64,000 bases of DNA from Devosia sp. RR2S18 (GCF_030177755.1 NZ_CP126539.1:451001-515000); one strand, 5' to 3'; shown: positions 51,738 through 62,030, counted from the first letter of the stretch. Notes: generated from the letters alone by a model not told the origin. A program made the numbers and translations.

Positions 51738-53003
51738 TTGGCCCGCATCGTCGTCAAGTTCGGAGGCACGTCTGTTGCCAATGTCGAACGCATTCGCCAG
51801 GCCGCCCGCCATGTGAAGCGGGAGGTCGAGGCCGGCCACGAGGTGGCCGTCGTTGTTTCCGCGATGTCGGGCAAGACCAATGAGCTGGTCGGCTGGGTCA
51901 ATGAAGCCAGTGCCTTGCATGATGCGCGCGAATACGATGCCGTCGTGGCTTCGGGCGAGCAGGTGACGGCTGGCCTCATGGCCATCGTGCTGAGCGAAAT
52001 GGGCATCCAGTCGCGCTCTTATGCAGGCTGGCAGGTGCCGATCAAAACCGACGACAGCCATGGCGCTGCCCGCATCACCGAGATCGACCCCACCGAGCTC
52101 GATAGCCGCATGAAGGCCGGCTGGGTGCCGGTCATCACCGGCTTCCAAGGTATTTCTCCGCACAACAGGGTCACGACGCTCGGCCGCGGTGGTTCGGATA
52201 CGAGCGCAGTCGCGGTCGCGGCGGCGGTGGGCGCCGATCGCTGCGACATCTATACCGATGTGGACGGCGTTTACACGACCGACCCGCGCATCGTGCCCAA
52301 GGCGCAGCGCATGACCAAGATTTCCTTCGAGGAAATGCTGGAAATGGCCTCGCTTGGCGCCAAGGTGCTGATGATCCGCTCGGTGGAAATGGCCATGGCG
52401 TACAAGGTTCGCCTGGTGGTGCGTTCCACTTTCGATGACCCCGACGCGCCGCAATTGGCGCCCGACGGGACCCCCGGCGTGCCGGGCACACTGGTTTGCG
52501 ACGAGGATGAGATCATGGAAAAGCAGATCGTTTCGGGCGTGACGCTCGCCAAGGCCGAGGCCAAGATCACCCTCCGGGACGTCAAGGACAACCCCGGCGT
52601 TGCTGCCGCCATCTTCGGCACGCTGGCCGATCAGGGGATCGTGGTGGACATGATCGTGCAGAACATCGCCGATGATGGCGCCACCACCGACATCACCTTT
52701 ACCGTGCCCGACAGCGAATACGACAAGGCGATGCGGACGCTCCAGTCGGCCGGCGATCGGATCGAATATGCCCGGATTTCCGGCTCCAAGGGCGGGGCAA
52801 AGGTGTCGGTCGTGGGCGTCGGCATGCGCAGCCATGCGGGCGTCGCCTCGTCCATGTTCAAGGCGCTGGCCGACAAGGGTATCAACATCCAGTTGATCAC
52901 GACATCGGAGATCAAGACCTCCGTTCTGATCGACGAACAATATGCAGAGCTTGCCGTGCGCGCCCTCCATACGTATTACGGGTTGGACAAGAAGGACGCC
53001 TAG
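51738..53003 (+). CDS. lysC: Aspartate kinase
   Basis: A 421-residue enzyme that starts the lysine, threonine and methionine branch. KFGGTSVANVERI opens the kinase domain, SGEQVTAGLMA and RGGSDTSAVAVAAA follow. Two ACT domains (about 265-340 and 350-420) are the allosteric lysine/threonine sites. TTG start shortly after GGGACCCGGGG. lysC-ptsP-prfA-prmC is a recognised order in Hyphomicrobiales. Confidence 0.96.
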   Translation: MARIVVKFGGTSVANVERIRQAARHVKREVEAGHEVAVVVSAMSGKTNELVGWVNEASALHDAREYDAVVASGEQVTAGLMAIVLSEMGIQSRSYAGWQVPIKTDDSHGAARITEIDPTELDSRMKAGWVPVITGFQGISPHNRVTTLGRGGSDTSAVAVAAAVGADRCDIYTDVDGVYTTDPRIVPKAQRMTKISFEEMLEMASLGAKVLMIRSVEMAMAYKVRLVVRSTFDDPDAPQLAPDGTPGVPGTLVCDEDEIMEKQIVSGVTLAKAEAKITLRDVKDNPGVAAAIFGTLADQGIVVDMIVQNIADDGATTDITFTVPDSEYDKAMRTLQSAGDRIEYARISGSKGGAKVSVVGVGMRSHAGVASSMFKALADKGINIQLITTSEIKTSVLIDEQYAELAVRALHTYYGLDKKDA

Positions 53004-53047
53004 GGCTCGGAGGAGGTCCTAGCCGCGCCCGAAGAAGGGGGGCGGCT

Positions 53048-55339
53048 GTGCGGGCCGCCAAGATGGGCATGGTCACGACCACGAGCGGCGCCAGGGTGCT
53101 GCTGCGCCAGTTGCGCGAGACAATGGCGGAGCCTCTGGCCTCGCAGGATCGCCTCGACAAGATCGTTACGCTGATCGCCGACAATATGCGGGCCGATGTG
53201 TGCTCGTTCTATGTGTTGCGCGACGACGGTGCCCTGGAGCTCTTTGCCAGCAAAGGCCTAGCGCCCGAAGCGGTGCATATGACGACACTGCGGTTGGGCG
53301 AGGGCCTGGTCGGCATCATCGCCGCCGAGGCCGAGCCGCTGAGTCTTGATGACGCACCCAGCCACCCTGCTTTCGCCTACCGACCGGAAACGGGCGAGGA
53401 CCCATTCCAGGCGTTCCTGGGCGTTCCGGTGCTGCGGGCCGGGCAGACCCTGGGCGTTCTGGTCGTGCAGAATGCCGAGCGCCACCATTATGGCGAGGAT
53501 GAAGTCGAAGCGATGCTCACGACGGCCACAATCTTGGCCGAGATGATCGCGACCTCGGACTTCGACAATCTGATCAAGCCGGGGTCCGATATCGACCTCA
53601 GGCGACCTCGCATGTTCAACGGCGTCAGTTTCACCGACGGAATTGCCCTCGGCACGGCCGTGCTGCACGATCCGCGCGTGGTGGTGACCAATTTTATCGC
53701 CGAGGATACCGACCAGGAAAAGATGCGGCTCGAGGCGGCGCTGGAAAAGATGCGCGTCTCCATCGACGCCATGCTCGATCACGGCGATATGCAGTCGATC
53801 TCGGACCATCGCGAGATTCTCGAAACCTATCGCATGTTCGCCAATGACCGGGGCTGGGTGCACCGGCTGACCGAAGCGATTGACAATGGGCTGTCAGCCG
53901 AGGCGGCGGTCGAGCGGGTGCAGAACGACACCCGGGCGCGCATGCTGCGCCAGACCGATCCTTATATCCGCGACCGCCTGCATGACCTCGACGATCTCGC
54001 AAATCGCTTGTTGCGCGTCCTCACCGGGGACGGGCACGCGATCGGACGCAAGGAATTGCCCGAAAACGCGATCCTTGTCGCCCGCAATATGGGGCCGGCC
54101 GAACTGCTGGAATACGACCGCACCAAGCTGCGCGGGATCGTGCTGGAGGAGGGCGGCGCCACTGCGCATGTGGCGATCGTCGCGCGGTCGCTCGGCATGG
54201 TCGCGGTGGGGCAGGCGCAGTCGATCGTTTCGATGTGCGAAACGGGCGATGACATCATCATCGATGGCACGGCAGGCGTGGTGCATCTACGGCCCACTCT
54301 TGAGATCGAACAGACCTATATCGACAAGGTCCGCGTTTCGGCCAAAAGGCGGGCTCATTATGCGGCGCTCCGCGACCTGCCGGCGGTGACCAAGGACGGC
54401 GTCGAGATTACCCTCCTGCACAATTCAGGGCTGGTGGCCGACCTGCCGATGCTCGACGATACGGGCGCGGCGGGCGTGGGACTGTTCCGCACCGAACTGC
54501 AATTCATGATTGCGAGCAAGCTGCCCAAGCTGGCCGAGCAGATGGAGCTTTACGCCGAGGCGATGGCCTTGGCGGGAGAGCGCCCGGTGGTGTTCCGCCT
54601 GCTCGACATCGGCGGCGACAAGGTGCTGCCTTATCAACGCTCCATGGCCGAAGAAAACCCAGCCATGGGTTTCCGCTCGATCCGGCTGGGCTTGGCGCGA
54701 CCGGGATTGCTGCGCACGCAGATCCGGGCGCTGCTTCTGGCGGCACAGGGGCGACCGCTCAAGATCCTGGTGCCCATGGTCACCGAGACACTGGAGTTCA
54801 TCCAAACCAAACTTGTGGTGCAGCGCGAACTCGACCGCCTGCGCCGGCAGGGGCAACAGGTCCCGCGCCGGCTCGAGGTCGGTGCCATGGTCGAGGTGCC
54901 TTCGCTGCTGTTCGAGCTCGATCAGTTGTTGCCGGAAGCCGATTTCGTCTCCATCGGCTCGAACGATCTGGTGCAGTTCCTCACCGCCGCCGATCGCGGC
55001 AATACGCGCGTGGCGAAGAACTACGATCCTATCGGCATACCCCGGCTGCGGGCCTTCCGTCTCGTGGTCGATGCTGCCAACCGCTACAATATTCCGGTGA
55101 CTATGTGCGGTGAGCTTGCGGGTAAACCCGTCGAGGCGCTGGCGCTGATGGCCATCGGCATGACGCGGCTCTCCATGGGGCCAGCTTCGATCGGCCCGAT
55201 CAAGGAACTGGTGCTCAATTTGGATCTCAAGCCGATCAGGCTGGCGGTCGGTGCCGCGCTCAGCGATGGCGCCGATGGCGTGCAGATCCGCGACTTGTTG
55301 ATGGAGTGGATCGACCGGCAGAACCTGCCCGTCGGCTGA
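53048..55339 (+). CDS. ptsP: Phosphoenolpyruvate-protein phosphotransferase of the nitrogen PTS (EI-Ntr)
   Basis: A 763-residue protein. A GAF domain at about 20-160 (MRADVCSFYVLRDDGALELFA, EDPFQAFLGVPVLRAGQTLGVLVVQN) senses signals. The EI domains follow, with the phosphorylated His in GGATAHVAIVARSLGM (about His374) and the PEP-binding end (SIGSNDLVQFLTAADR, GELAGKPVEALALMAIG). It passes phosphate from PEP to NPr in the PTS-Ntr, which links nitrogen and carbon state to regulation. GTG start. Confidence 0.95.
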   Translation: MRAAKMGMVTTTSGARVLLRQLRETMAEPLASQDRLDKIVTLIADNMRADVCSFYVLRDDGALELFASKGLAPEAVHMTTLRLGEGLVGIIAAEAEPLSLDDAPSHPAFAYRPETGEDPFQAFLGVPVLRAGQTLGVLVVQNAERHHYGEDEVEAMLTTATILAEMIATSDFDNLIKPGSDIDLRRPRMFNGVSFTDGIALGTAVLHDPRVVVTNFIAEDTDQEKMRLEAALEKMRVSIDAMLDHGDMQSISDHREILETYRMFANDRGWVHRLTEAIDNGLSAEAAVERVQNDTRARMLRQTDPYIRDRLHDLDDLANRLLRVLTGDGHAIGRKELPENAILVARNMGPAELLEYDRTKLRGIVLEEGGATAHVAIVARSLGMVAVGQAQSIVSMCETGDDIIIDGTAGVVHLRPTLEIEQTYIDKVRVSAKRRAHYAALRDLPAVTKDGVEITLLHNSGLVADLPMLDDTGAAGVGLFRTELQFMIASKLPKLAEQMELYAEAMALAGERPVVFRLLDIGGDKVLPYQRSMAEENPAMGFRSIRLGLARPGLLRTQIRALLLAAQGRPLKILVPMVTETLEFIQTKLVVQRELDRLRRQGQQVPRRLEVGAMVEVPSLLFELDQLLPEADFVSIGSNDLVQFLTAADRGNTRVAKNYDPIGIPRLRAFRLVVDAANRYNIPVTMCGELAGKPVEALALMAIGMTRLSMGPASIGPIKELVLNLDLKPIRLAVGAALSDGADGVQIRDLLMEWIDRQNLPVG

Positions 55340-55422
55340 TGCCTTGATGTTGGCAGGTCTGGTCTTTAAACGCTCGGTGTCCCCGTTGAGCGCCCCGCCG
55401 GCGCGCACGCGAAAGAATTAGT

Positions 55423-56499
55423 ATGGCCTCTCTACCCCAAGATAAGCTCGACGCGCTCGAGACGCGGTTCCAGTATGTCGAGGCGGCGCTATCAGGCGGC
55501 GCCGGACAGGACGAGTTCGTCAAGCTCTCCAAGGAACACGCCGAGCTCGCGCCCATCGTCGGCGAGATTACTGCCTATAAAAAGGCGCTCAAGGATCGTG
55601 CCGAGGCCGAAGCGCTGCTGAAGTCGGGCGACAAGGAAATGGCCGAGATGGCCGAGGCCGAGATCAGGGAGCTCGACGACAGAATTGAGCAGCTCTTTCA
55701 ATCCATCCGCGTGCTGCTGCTGCCCAAGGACGAAGCCGACGAAAAGTCGGTCATTCTCGAAATTCGCGGCGGCACGGGTGGCGATGAAGCCGCGCTTTTT
55801 GCCGGCGATCTCTTCCGCATGTATGAGCGCTATGCCGCCTCGCACGGCTGGAAGGTCACCATCATGGAAGAGAGCCCCGGCGAAGTCGGTGGCTATCGCG
55901 AAATCATCGCCAATGTCTCAGGGCGAGGCGTCTATGCCCGCATGAAGTTCGAGTCGGGCGTGCACCGCGTCCAGCGCGTGCCGGCAACCGAGGCTTCGGG
56001 CCGTATCCACACCTCGGCGGCGACGGTGGCCGTTCTGCCGGAGGTGGAAGATATCGACATCGACATCAAGCCCGAGGATATCCGCATCGATACCATGCGC
56101 GCCTCTGGTTCGGGCGGGCAGCACGTCAACACGACCGATTCCGCGGTTCGGGTTACGCACATTCCCAGCGGAATCGTGGTCACCTCCGCGCTCAAGTCGC
56201 AGCACCAGAACCGGGCGCAGGCCATGGTGGTACTGCGGGCGCGACTCTACGAGATGCAGCGCGAAGAGCGCGACAGTGCGCGCTCGGCCGAGCGAAAGGG
56301 GCAGGTGGGATCGGGCGATCGGTCCGAACGCATCCGCACCTACAATTTCCCGCAAGGGCGCGTTACCGACCACCGCATCAATCTCACGCTCTACAAGCTT
56401 GACAAGGTTATCGCTGGTGAAGCGCTGGACGAGTTGATCGAGGCGCTGATCACCGAGACGCAGGCCGAGCAGCTGGCTGCCATGGAAAACGCCAACTGA
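55423..56499 (+). CDS. prfA: Peptide chain release factor 1
   Basis: A 358-residue factor that ends translation at UAA and UAG. The peptidyl-tRNA hydrolysis motif GGQ (231-233, in [16 protein letters not shown]) is present and the PxT-type anticodon-mimic region is near [14 protein letters not shown]. Length and the [26 protein letters not shown] stretch fit RF1. It is followed by prmC, which methylates the GGQ Gln. Confidence 0.97.
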   Translation: MASLPQDKLDALETRFQYVEAALSGGAGQDEFVKLSKEHAELAPIVGEITAYKKALKDRAEAEALLKSGDKEMAEMAEAEIRELDDRIEQLFQSIRVLLLPKDEADEKSVILEIRGGTGGDEAALFAGDLFRMYERYAASHGWKVTIMEESPGEVGGYREIIANVSGRGVYARMKFESGVHRVQRVPATEASGRIHTSAATVAVLPEVEDIDIDIKPEDIRIDTMRASGSGGQHVNTTDSAVRVTHIPSGIVVTSALKSQHQNRAQAMVVLRARLYEMQREERDSARSAERKGQVGSGDRSERIRTYNFPQGRVTDHRINLTLYKLDKVIAGEALDELIEALITETQAEQLAAMENAN

Positions 56500-56513
56500 C
56501 CAGGATTGGCCAG

Positions 56514-57338
56514 TTGTGGCGCCAGGCGCGGGACCAGCTTGCTGCCGCGGGCAATGCCAGCCCCGTCCTGGATGCCAAGCTCCTGGCGCAGCATGCGCTT
56601 GGCCTTGGTGCCCTTGAACTCGCCATGCGCGAAAACGAGATGGTGTCTGCAGATGGTGCAGAGACCCTGACGCGGCTGGTCGAGCGTCGTCTCACCGGCG
56701 AATCGGTCGCCCGAATCATCGGCGAGCGGGAATTCTATGGCCTGCCTTTCCGCCTCAACGAGGCGACGCTGGAGCCACGTTCGGAGACCGAACTTCTGGT
56801 GGAGATGGCCATCGCCGGCTTGCCTGAGCGCGGGCACCTACTGGATCTGGGTACGGGCAGCGGCTGTATTCCAATCGCAGTTTTGGCCAATCGGCATGAT
56901 GCAAATGCCACAGCGGTGGACCTCAGCTCCCGCGCGCTCGTCGCCGCCCGAGAAAACGCCGAACGCAATCGCGTGAATGAGAGGCTCAACTTAAGGGAAG
57001 GCTCCTGGTTCGAGCCGCTTCCTAAAAACGGACGGTTTGCCGTCATCGCCTCCAACCCGCCCTATATCGCCTCTTCCGTGGTCGATACCCTTGCCTCCGA
57101 AGTCAAGGATTTCGACCCTCGTCTAGCGCTCGACGGCGGCCCCGATGGACTAGCCCCTTATCGCTTGATTGCCGCAAAGGCTGGTGCTTACCTGCTTCCG
57201 AGGGGCAGGCTGCTGCTCGAGATCGGCTATGACCAGGGCGTGACGGTCTCCCAACTTCTTGTAGACGGCGGTTTTGTGGAGGTCGCAATCCACCAGGACC
57301 TCAATGGCCTTGATCGCGTGGTTTCCGCTACCATCTAG
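56514..57338 (+). CDS. prmC: Release factor glutamine methyltransferase PrmC
   Basis: A 274-residue enzyme that N5-methylates the GGQ glutamine of release factors. SAM site LLDLGTGSGCIPIAVL, catalytic NPPYI in IASNPPYIASSVV, and the N-terminal helical domain ARDQLAAAGNASPVLDAKLLAQHAL. TTG start 14 bases after prfA, so the two are translated together. Confidence 0.95.
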   Translation: MWRQARDQLAAAGNASPVLDAKLLAQHALGLGALELAMRENEMVSADGAETLTRLVERRLTGESVARIIGEREFYGLPFRLNEATLEPRSETELLVEMAIAGLPERGHLLDLGTGSGCIPIAVLANRHDANATAVDLSSRALVAARENAERNRVNERLNLREGSWFEPLPKNGRFAVIASNPPYIASSVVDTLASEVKDFDPRLALDGGPDGLAPYRLIAAKAGAYLLPRGRLLLEIGYDQGVTVSQLLVDGGFVEVAIHQDLNGLDRVVSATI

Positions 57339-57686
57339 AGGAGTGCTAGGCGAGGGTCGTCACCTCTCGCAATTAATGCTGGCAAATTGGATGCGAACCA
57401 TATAGTTTGCCCTTGCTGTCAACGGCGCATCATGAGCGCCACGGCGACAAGCCACCCGACAAATCCTCCAAGCTGCCAAGGCAGCGCAGTTCCGGCAGAG
57501 CTGGAACGTCGCGGGATGGGTTCGGAATAAGTGGTGCCGCCGGCCGACGGTTTTAGGTCTTCATGAAGCCAGTTAGAGCCCTTGCCCGGCGCGGGAAAGC
57601 TTCGCCCGAGGGGTGGCCAGACCAGGCATATGCCGGTCCGCCAGCAGTGTGACGCTTATTTTTCTAGAGTTAGATAAAGCGACCAG
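57339..57686. other. Intergenic region prmC/DUF4167 gene
   Basis: 348 bases with no clear gene. A start-less open stretch on the minus strand (57419 to about 57655) ends in a hydrophobic tail, LGGFVGWLVAVALMMRR; it could be a decayed gene end. The last ~60 bases before 57687 are A/T-richer and probably hold the DUF4167 promoter, but no good -35/-10 pair is visible. Confidence 0.6.
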
Positions 57687-58454
57687 ATGAGACCCAACCA
57701 GAACAAGAACCGGCAGCGGGGCCGGAATGGCGGACGCAAACACGTCAATCCGTTGTCACGCAGTTTCGAGAGCAACGGACCCGACGTGAAGGTGCGCGGC
57801 AATGCTGCTCACATCGCCGAAAAATACCTGCAGCTCGCCCGCGACGCGCAATCGAGCGGCGACTCGGTGATGGCGGAGAACTATCTCCAGCACGCTGAGC
57901 ATTATTTCCGCATCGTCTCGGCTGCCCAGCAGCAGATGAACCCTCGGCCCGACGGTCAGGCGCAGGAGTCCGATGACTTCGACGACGATCTGCCCGACAT
58001 GAACTCCCGGTTTGCCTCGCCCCAGCCGCGCCAGGAACAGCCGCAGCAGAATGACGGCGACGAACAGAACGAAGGCGAGCGCGCCGACGGCCAGAACCAG
58101 GGCCAAGGCGAGCGCCAGGATCGGCAAGAGCGCTCAGAGCGACGCGAGCGGCCAGAGCGCGGTGAACGCCGCCCGCGCCGGGAACGTCCGGTTGATGGCG
58201 AGCGCCCCGAGCGCCAGCCGCGTGCCGAGCAGCCCGAGCAATCCGAACCAGTGCCGGCTGAGGCCAGCGCGCCAGCGGCCGAGGCTGAAGCCCCGGCAGT
58301 GGAGGCCGGCGATGGCGAGGCTCGCAAGCCTCGCGAACGCCGTCCACGCCGCCGCCGCCCCGCTGGTGGTGACGCCGGCACCGAGGGTGGGGAAGCCGGC
58401 GACGTCGGTGAACTCCCCGCCTTTCTCACCGGCGGCGCCAACGCTGCCGAGTAG
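57687..58454 (+). CDS. DUF4167 domain-containing protein
   Basis: A 255-residue protein. The N-terminal 85 residues are DUF4167: RGRNGGRKHVNPLSRSFESN, VKVRGNAAHIAEKYLQLARDAQ and SVMAENYLQHAEHYFRIV. The rest is low-complexity (Gln/Glu/Arg-rich, then Pro/Ala/Glu). The basic, repetitive tail suggests RNA or DNA binding. The domain is common in Hyphomicrobiales beside prmC and clpB. Function unknown. Confidence 0.9.
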   Translation: MRPNQNKNRQRGRNGGRKHVNPLSRSFESNGPDVKVRGNAAHIAEKYLQLARDAQSSGDSVMAENYLQHAEHYFRIVSAAQQQMNPRPDGQAQESDDFDDDLPDMNSRFASPQPRQEQPQQNDGDEQNEGERADGQNQGQGERQDRQERSERRERPERGERRPRRERPVDGERPERQPRAEQPEQSEPVPAEASAPAAEAEAPAVEAGDGEARKPRERRPRRRRPAGGDAGTEGGEAGDVGELPAFLTGGANAAE

Positions 58455-58477
58455 GCGGATCATTTTAGATCTCAAGG

Positions 58478-58502
58478 AGCCGGGCCAAGCGCCCGGCTTT
58501 TT
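58478..58502 (+). terminator. Rho-independent terminator of the DUF4167 gene
   Basis: AGCCGGGC-CAAGC-GCCCGGCT followed by TTTT, 24 bases after the stop. Confidence 0.88.
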
Positions 58503-58531
58503 AGTGGGCGGTTGACGCGGGCCTAGCTCAT

Positions 58532-58562
58532 CAACAGAGGTCCCCGCGTGCGCGGGGATGAC
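58532..58562. repeat. Palindromic intergenic repeat, third copy
   Basis: ACAGAGGTCCCCGCG-TG-CGCGGGGATGACA: same AGAGG...GATGAC frame as the two copies at 28885-28964. The stem TCCCCGCG/CGCGGGGA is perfect. These are probably REP-like dispersed elements. Confidence 0.7.
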
Positions 58563-58601
58563 ATAGTGGGTTAGAGAAGATCGTGTTGCACGCCGGGATC
58601 C

Positions 58602-58711
58602 ATCCCCCACCCGGCCTCCCCCTCGAAAGGGGGAGGTGAAGAGGGGCTCGGCGTCTGGTGCAAACTCAATCGGTCCCTCCCCTACCAGGGGTAGGCTAAG
58701 TGGGGGTCTCT
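58602..58711. repeat. C-rich composite palindrome (dispersed repeat, copy 2)
   Basis: CCCCCACCCGGCCTCCCCCT resembles 16526-16548. Inside, CCTCCCCCT-CGAA-AGGGGGAGG is a perfect 9-bp stem (58616-58637), and a second arm about 70 bases on (CCCCTACCAGGGGTAGG then AAGTGGGGGTC) mirrors the beginning. The whole can fold into one long imperfect hairpin. Confidence 0.7.
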
Positions 58712-58816
58712 ACCCGCCCCGATCTATCCAGCTATCCCCGCTCCAAACCTCGATACACTCACCCCCATTCCCAATCCCAAGAGGCGCCTCGGCCCGTCCA
58801 AACTGCGCGGTCACGG

Positions 58817-58845
58817 CATTGTTCTCCCCAAAACCCTCCCCATAT
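58817..58845 (+). promoter_or_regulatory. Possible RpoH (sigma-32) promoter of clpB
   Basis: CATTGTT with 13 bases and CCCCATAT (58838-58845). The -10 matches the sigma-32 type well, the -35 only partly (CATTG versus CTTGA). A heat-shock promoter for clpB is expected, so the call is plausible but unproven. Confidence 0.4.
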
Positions 58846-58955
58846 ATCCCCTTGTGATGGAGCGGTGCCGCCTGGCGGGCCCTTCCTGAAACGACGCTTC
58901 CGCCGCATGCGCAGGTGCCTTCGGGGCCGGCAGCGGGCAGAAAAAGGAGAGTTGA

Positions 58956-61571
58956 ATGAATATCGAAAAGTACACCGAGCGGGCGCGCGGCTTCATCCAG
59001 AGCGCACAGACGACCGCTCTGGGCAAAGGTCACCAGCAATTTGCCCCCATCCACCTGCTCAAGGTCTTGCTCGACGACGAGCAGGGCATGGCTAATGGGC
59101 TGATCACGCGCGCCGGGGGCGATCCCAAGGCCGCCCGCGCGGCGGTCGAAGCTGGTCTCACTAAAATTCCATCGGTTTCGGGCGACGGCTCGCAGCTCTA
59201 TCTCAGCCGCGAATTGGCGCGGGTCTTTGAAACAGCGGAGAGCGCCGCGCAGAAGGCGGGCGATTCCTACGTCACGGTAGAGCGGCTGCTGCTTGCCCTT
59301 GTCATCGAAAAGGACACCGATGCGGGCAAGATCCTGGTCTCGGCAGGCCTGACGCCGCAGACGCTGAACGCCGCCATCGAGGAGATTCGCAAGGGTCGCA
59401 CCGCCGACTCGGCTTCCGCCGAGAACAGCTATGATGCCCTGAAGAAATATGCCCGCGACCTGACGGCAGATGTGCGCGAAGGCAAGCTCGATCCCGTTAT
59501 CGGCCGGGACGAGGAGATCCGTCGTGCCATTCAGGTGTTGTCGCGCCGCACCAAGAACAATCCGGTGCTGATCGGTGAACCCGGCGTCGGTAAGACCGCC
59601 ATTGCGGAGGGTCTCGCCATCCGTATTGTCAATGGTGACGTGCCCGAATCGCTCAAGAACAAGTCGCTGCTCGCGCTCGACATGGGCGCGCTCATTGCGG
59701 GTGCGAAATATCGTGGTGAGTTCGAGGAGCGCCTCAAGGGCGTGCTCAACGAGGTGACCTCGGCCGAGGGGCAGATCATCCTATTTATCGACGAGATGCA
59801 TACGCTGGTTGGTGCCGGTAAGGCCGATGGCGCGATGGACGCGTCCAATTTGCTGAAGCCCGCTCTGGCGCGCGGCGAACTGCACTGCGTGGGCGCCACC
59901 ACGCTCGCGGAATATCGCAAGCATGTGGAAAAGGACCCCGCGCTCGCCCGTCGTTTCCAGCCGGTCTTTGTGGACGAGCCGACGGTGGAGGACACCATCT
60001 CGATCCTGCGCGGGCTCAAGGAAAAGTACGAGCTGCACCACGGCATCCGCATCTCGGACTCCGCACTGGTCAGCGCTGCGACCCTGTCGAACCGCTACAT
60101 CACGGACCGCTTCCTGCCCGATAAAGCCATCGACCTGATGGACGAGGCGGCGGCGCGCCTGCGCATGGCCGTCGACAGCAAGCCTGAAGCCCTGGACGAA
60201 CTCGATCGCCGCATCATGCAGCTCAAGATCGAGCGCGAGGCGCTGCGCAAGGAGACTGACGAGGGCTCCAAGACCCGGCTCGAGCGGCTGGAACAAGAAC
60301 TGTCGAGCCTCGAAGAGCAGGCGCAGGTGATGTCTTCCAAGTGGTTGAGCGAAAAAGAGCGCCTCCAGGGCAGTCAAAAGCTCAAGGAAGAGCTTGATGC
60401 CGCGCGCTCGCAACTTGAAATCGCGCAGCGTCAGGGTGATCTCGCCCGCGCGGGTGAGTTGGCCTATGGCGTGATCCCCGATCTCGAAAAGCGCATCCAT
60501 GCAGCCGAGGACAGCAATGGCGATGAACTCGTCGACCAGTTGATGGCCGAGGAAGTGGTGACGCCTTCCCATATCGCGCAGATCGTCTCGCGCTGGACAG
60601 GCATCCCCGTCGACCGCATGCTCGAGGGTGAACGCGAAAAGCTGCTCCATATGGAGACCTCGCTGGGCGAACGCGTTATCGGGCAGGCCGAGGCCGTCGC
60701 TGCCGTCGCCAAGGCGGTCCGCCGCTCGCGCGCCGGGCTGCAGGACCCCAACCGGCCGATCGGTTCGTTCATGTTCCTTGGACCAACGGGCGTCGGCAAG
60801 ACCGAGCTGACCAAATCGCTCGCCCAGTTCCTGTTCGACGACGAGACCGCCATGGTCCGGCTCGACATGAGCGAGTTCATGGAGAAGCACTCGGTCGCCC
60901 GGCTAATCGGTGCCCCTCCAGGCTATGTTGGCTATGACGAGGGGGGCGCGCTCACCGAAGCGGTCCGCCGCCGGCCTTACCAGGTGATCCTTTTCGACGA
61001 GATCGAAAAGGCGCATCCGGACGTGTTCAACGTCCTCCTCCAGGTGCTCGATGACGGGCGTCTGACGGATGGGCAGGGCCGTACGGTCGACTTCCGCAAC
61101 ACAGTGATCATCCTCACCTCCAATCTGGGCTCCATGCATATCCAGGAGCTGAGGGACGGCGATTCGATCGAGTTGGCGCGCGGCAAGGTCATGGATGAGG
61201 TTAAGGCCGCCTTCCGGCCCGAATTCCTCAACCGTATCGACGAAATCCTGCTGTTCCACCGGCTCGGGCGGGAGCATATGGGCTCGATTGTCGACATCCA
61301 GTTCCGGCGGCTACAGGCTCTGCTCAAAGACCGCGAGATCGTTCTTGAGCTGACGACCAAGGCGCGGGAGTGGCTGGCCAATGAAGGCTATGACCCCGCC
61401 TACGGCGCCCGGCCGCTCAAGCGCGCGCTGCAGCGCTCGGTGCAGGACCAACTCGCCGAGCAGATCCTGGGCGGCTCGGTCAGCGATGGTGATCGGGTGC
61501 TAGTGGATGCCAACGAGAGCGGTATCGTGCTCCGGCCCGGCAGTGCCGCCGAGGCGGAGGCTGCCGCCTAA
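58956..61571 (+). CDS. clpB: ATP-dependent chaperone ClpB
   Basis: An 871-residue AAA+ disaggregase that works with DnaK to recover aggregated proteins. N-domain (residues 1-145), first AAA+ with GEPGVGKT (207-214), the coiled-coil middle domain (about 400-520, [19 protein letters not shown]), second AAA+ with GPTGVGKT (609-616) and [14 protein letters not shown]. Length is typical. AAAAAGGAG precedes the ATG. A possible RpoH promoter and a strong terminator frame it. Confidence 0.97.
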   Translation: MNIEKYTERARGFIQSAQTTALGKGHQQFAPIHLLKVLLDDEQGMANGLITRAGGDPKAARAAVEAGLTKIPSVSGDGSQLYLSRELARVFETAESAAQKAGDSYVTVERLLLALVIEKDTDAGKILVSAGLTPQTLNAAIEEIRKGRTADSASAENSYDALKKYARDLTADVREGKLDPVIGRDEEIRRAIQVLSRRTKNNPVLIGEPGVGKTAIAEGLAIRIVNGDVPESLKNKSLLALDMGALIAGAKYRGEFEERLKGVLNEVTSAEGQIILFIDEMHTLVGAGKADGAMDASNLLKPALARGELHCVGATTLAEYRKHVEKDPALARRFQPVFVDEPTVEDTISILRGLKEKYELHHGIRISDSALVSAATLSNRYITDRFLPDKAIDLMDEAAARLRMAVDSKPEALDELDRRIMQLKIEREALRKETDEGSKTRLERLEQELSSLEEQAQVMSSKWLSEKERLQGSQKLKEELDAARSQLEIAQRQGDLARAGELAYGVIPDLEKRIHAAEDSNGDELVDQLMAEEVVTPSHIAQIVSRWTGIPVDRMLEGEREKLLHMETSLGERVIGQAEAVAAVAKAVRRSRAGLQDPNRPIGSFMFLGPTGVGKTELTKSLAQFLFDDETAMVRLDMSEFMEKHSVARLIGAPPGYVGYDEGGALTEAVRRRPYQVILFDEIEKAHPDVFNVLLQVLDDGRLTDGQGRTVDFRNTVIILTSNLGSMHIQELRDGDSIELARGKVMDEVKAAFRPEFLNRIDEILLFHRLGREHMGSIVDIQFRRLQALLKDREIVLELTTKAREWLANEGYDPAYGARPLKRALQRSVQDQLAEQILGGSVSDGDRVLVDANESGIVLRPGSAAEAEAAA

Positions 61572-61573
61572 AC

Positions 61574-61606
61574 GAGAAAGGCCGGTCCTTGCGACCGGCC
61601 TTTCTC
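61574..61606 (+). terminator. Hairpin terminator of clpB
   Basis: GAGAAAGGCCGGTC-CTTGC-GACCGGCCTTTCTC, a 14-bp perfect stem with T-rich 3' arm, directly after the clpB stop. Confidence 0.85.
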
Positions 61607-61659
61607 TTGACCACACCAGCGAGTCGTATTAGAACAAATGGGGAACATAAGAGATATCG

Positions 61660-61998
61660 ATGGCTGAGCGGATCGACTATATCGAATTCCCATCTGCAGA
61701 ACGGGCGCGCACAAGCGCGTTCTTTCAGGCCGCTTTTGGGTGGGGCATCGTCAGCTATGGGCCGGATTATGACGGCATTGCCGATGCCGGCATTGATGGT
61801 GGCATCGACCAGGCGCCTGAGCGTGTGGCTGCCACCATGGCGGTGATCCGGACCGATGACCTCGACGGTGCCGAGCGGCGCGTGCGGGCGGCGGGTGGCG
61901 AGATCACCCGGCCTCAATTCGATTTTCCCGGTGGTCGGCGCTTCCATTTTCGCGAACCGGGTGGAAACGAGATGGCGGTTTACGTCGCGCGCGAATAG
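61660..61998 (+). CDS. VOC superfamily (glyoxalase/bleomycin-resistance-like) protein
   Basis: A 112-residue protein with one vicinal-oxygen-chelate module: IDYIEFPSAERARTSAFFQAAFGWG, AVIRTDDLDGAERRVRAAGGEI and FPGGRRFHFREPGGNEMAVY. The usual metal His at the start of the module is Tyr here (DYIEF), and Glu is in GNEMAVY. Could be a lyase, dioxygenase or antibiotic-binding protein. Function unassigned. Confidence 0.87.
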   Translation: MAERIDYIEFPSAERARTSAFFQAAFGWGIVSYGPDYDGIADAGIDGGIDQAPERVAATMAVIRTDDLDGAERRVRAAGGEITRPQFDFPGGRRFHFREPGGNEMAVYVARE

Positions 61999-62030
61999 GT
62001 TGGCGCCGAACCACTAATCCGACGAGCCTG

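Larger units (their letters stand above)
58455..58955. other. Intergenic region with terminator, two repeat families and the clpB leader
   Basis: 501 bases. In order: terminator (58478-58502), a palindromic repeat copy (58532-58562), a C-rich composite palindrome (58602-58711), a possible RpoH-type promoter (58817-58845), then the clpB leader. Confidence 0.75.

Noticed and set aside
50775..52970. A 731-codon continuation upstream of ubiG on the minus strand
   Set aside because: The upstream ~480 codons are antisense to lysC, which is unmistakable. UbiG starts at 51515.
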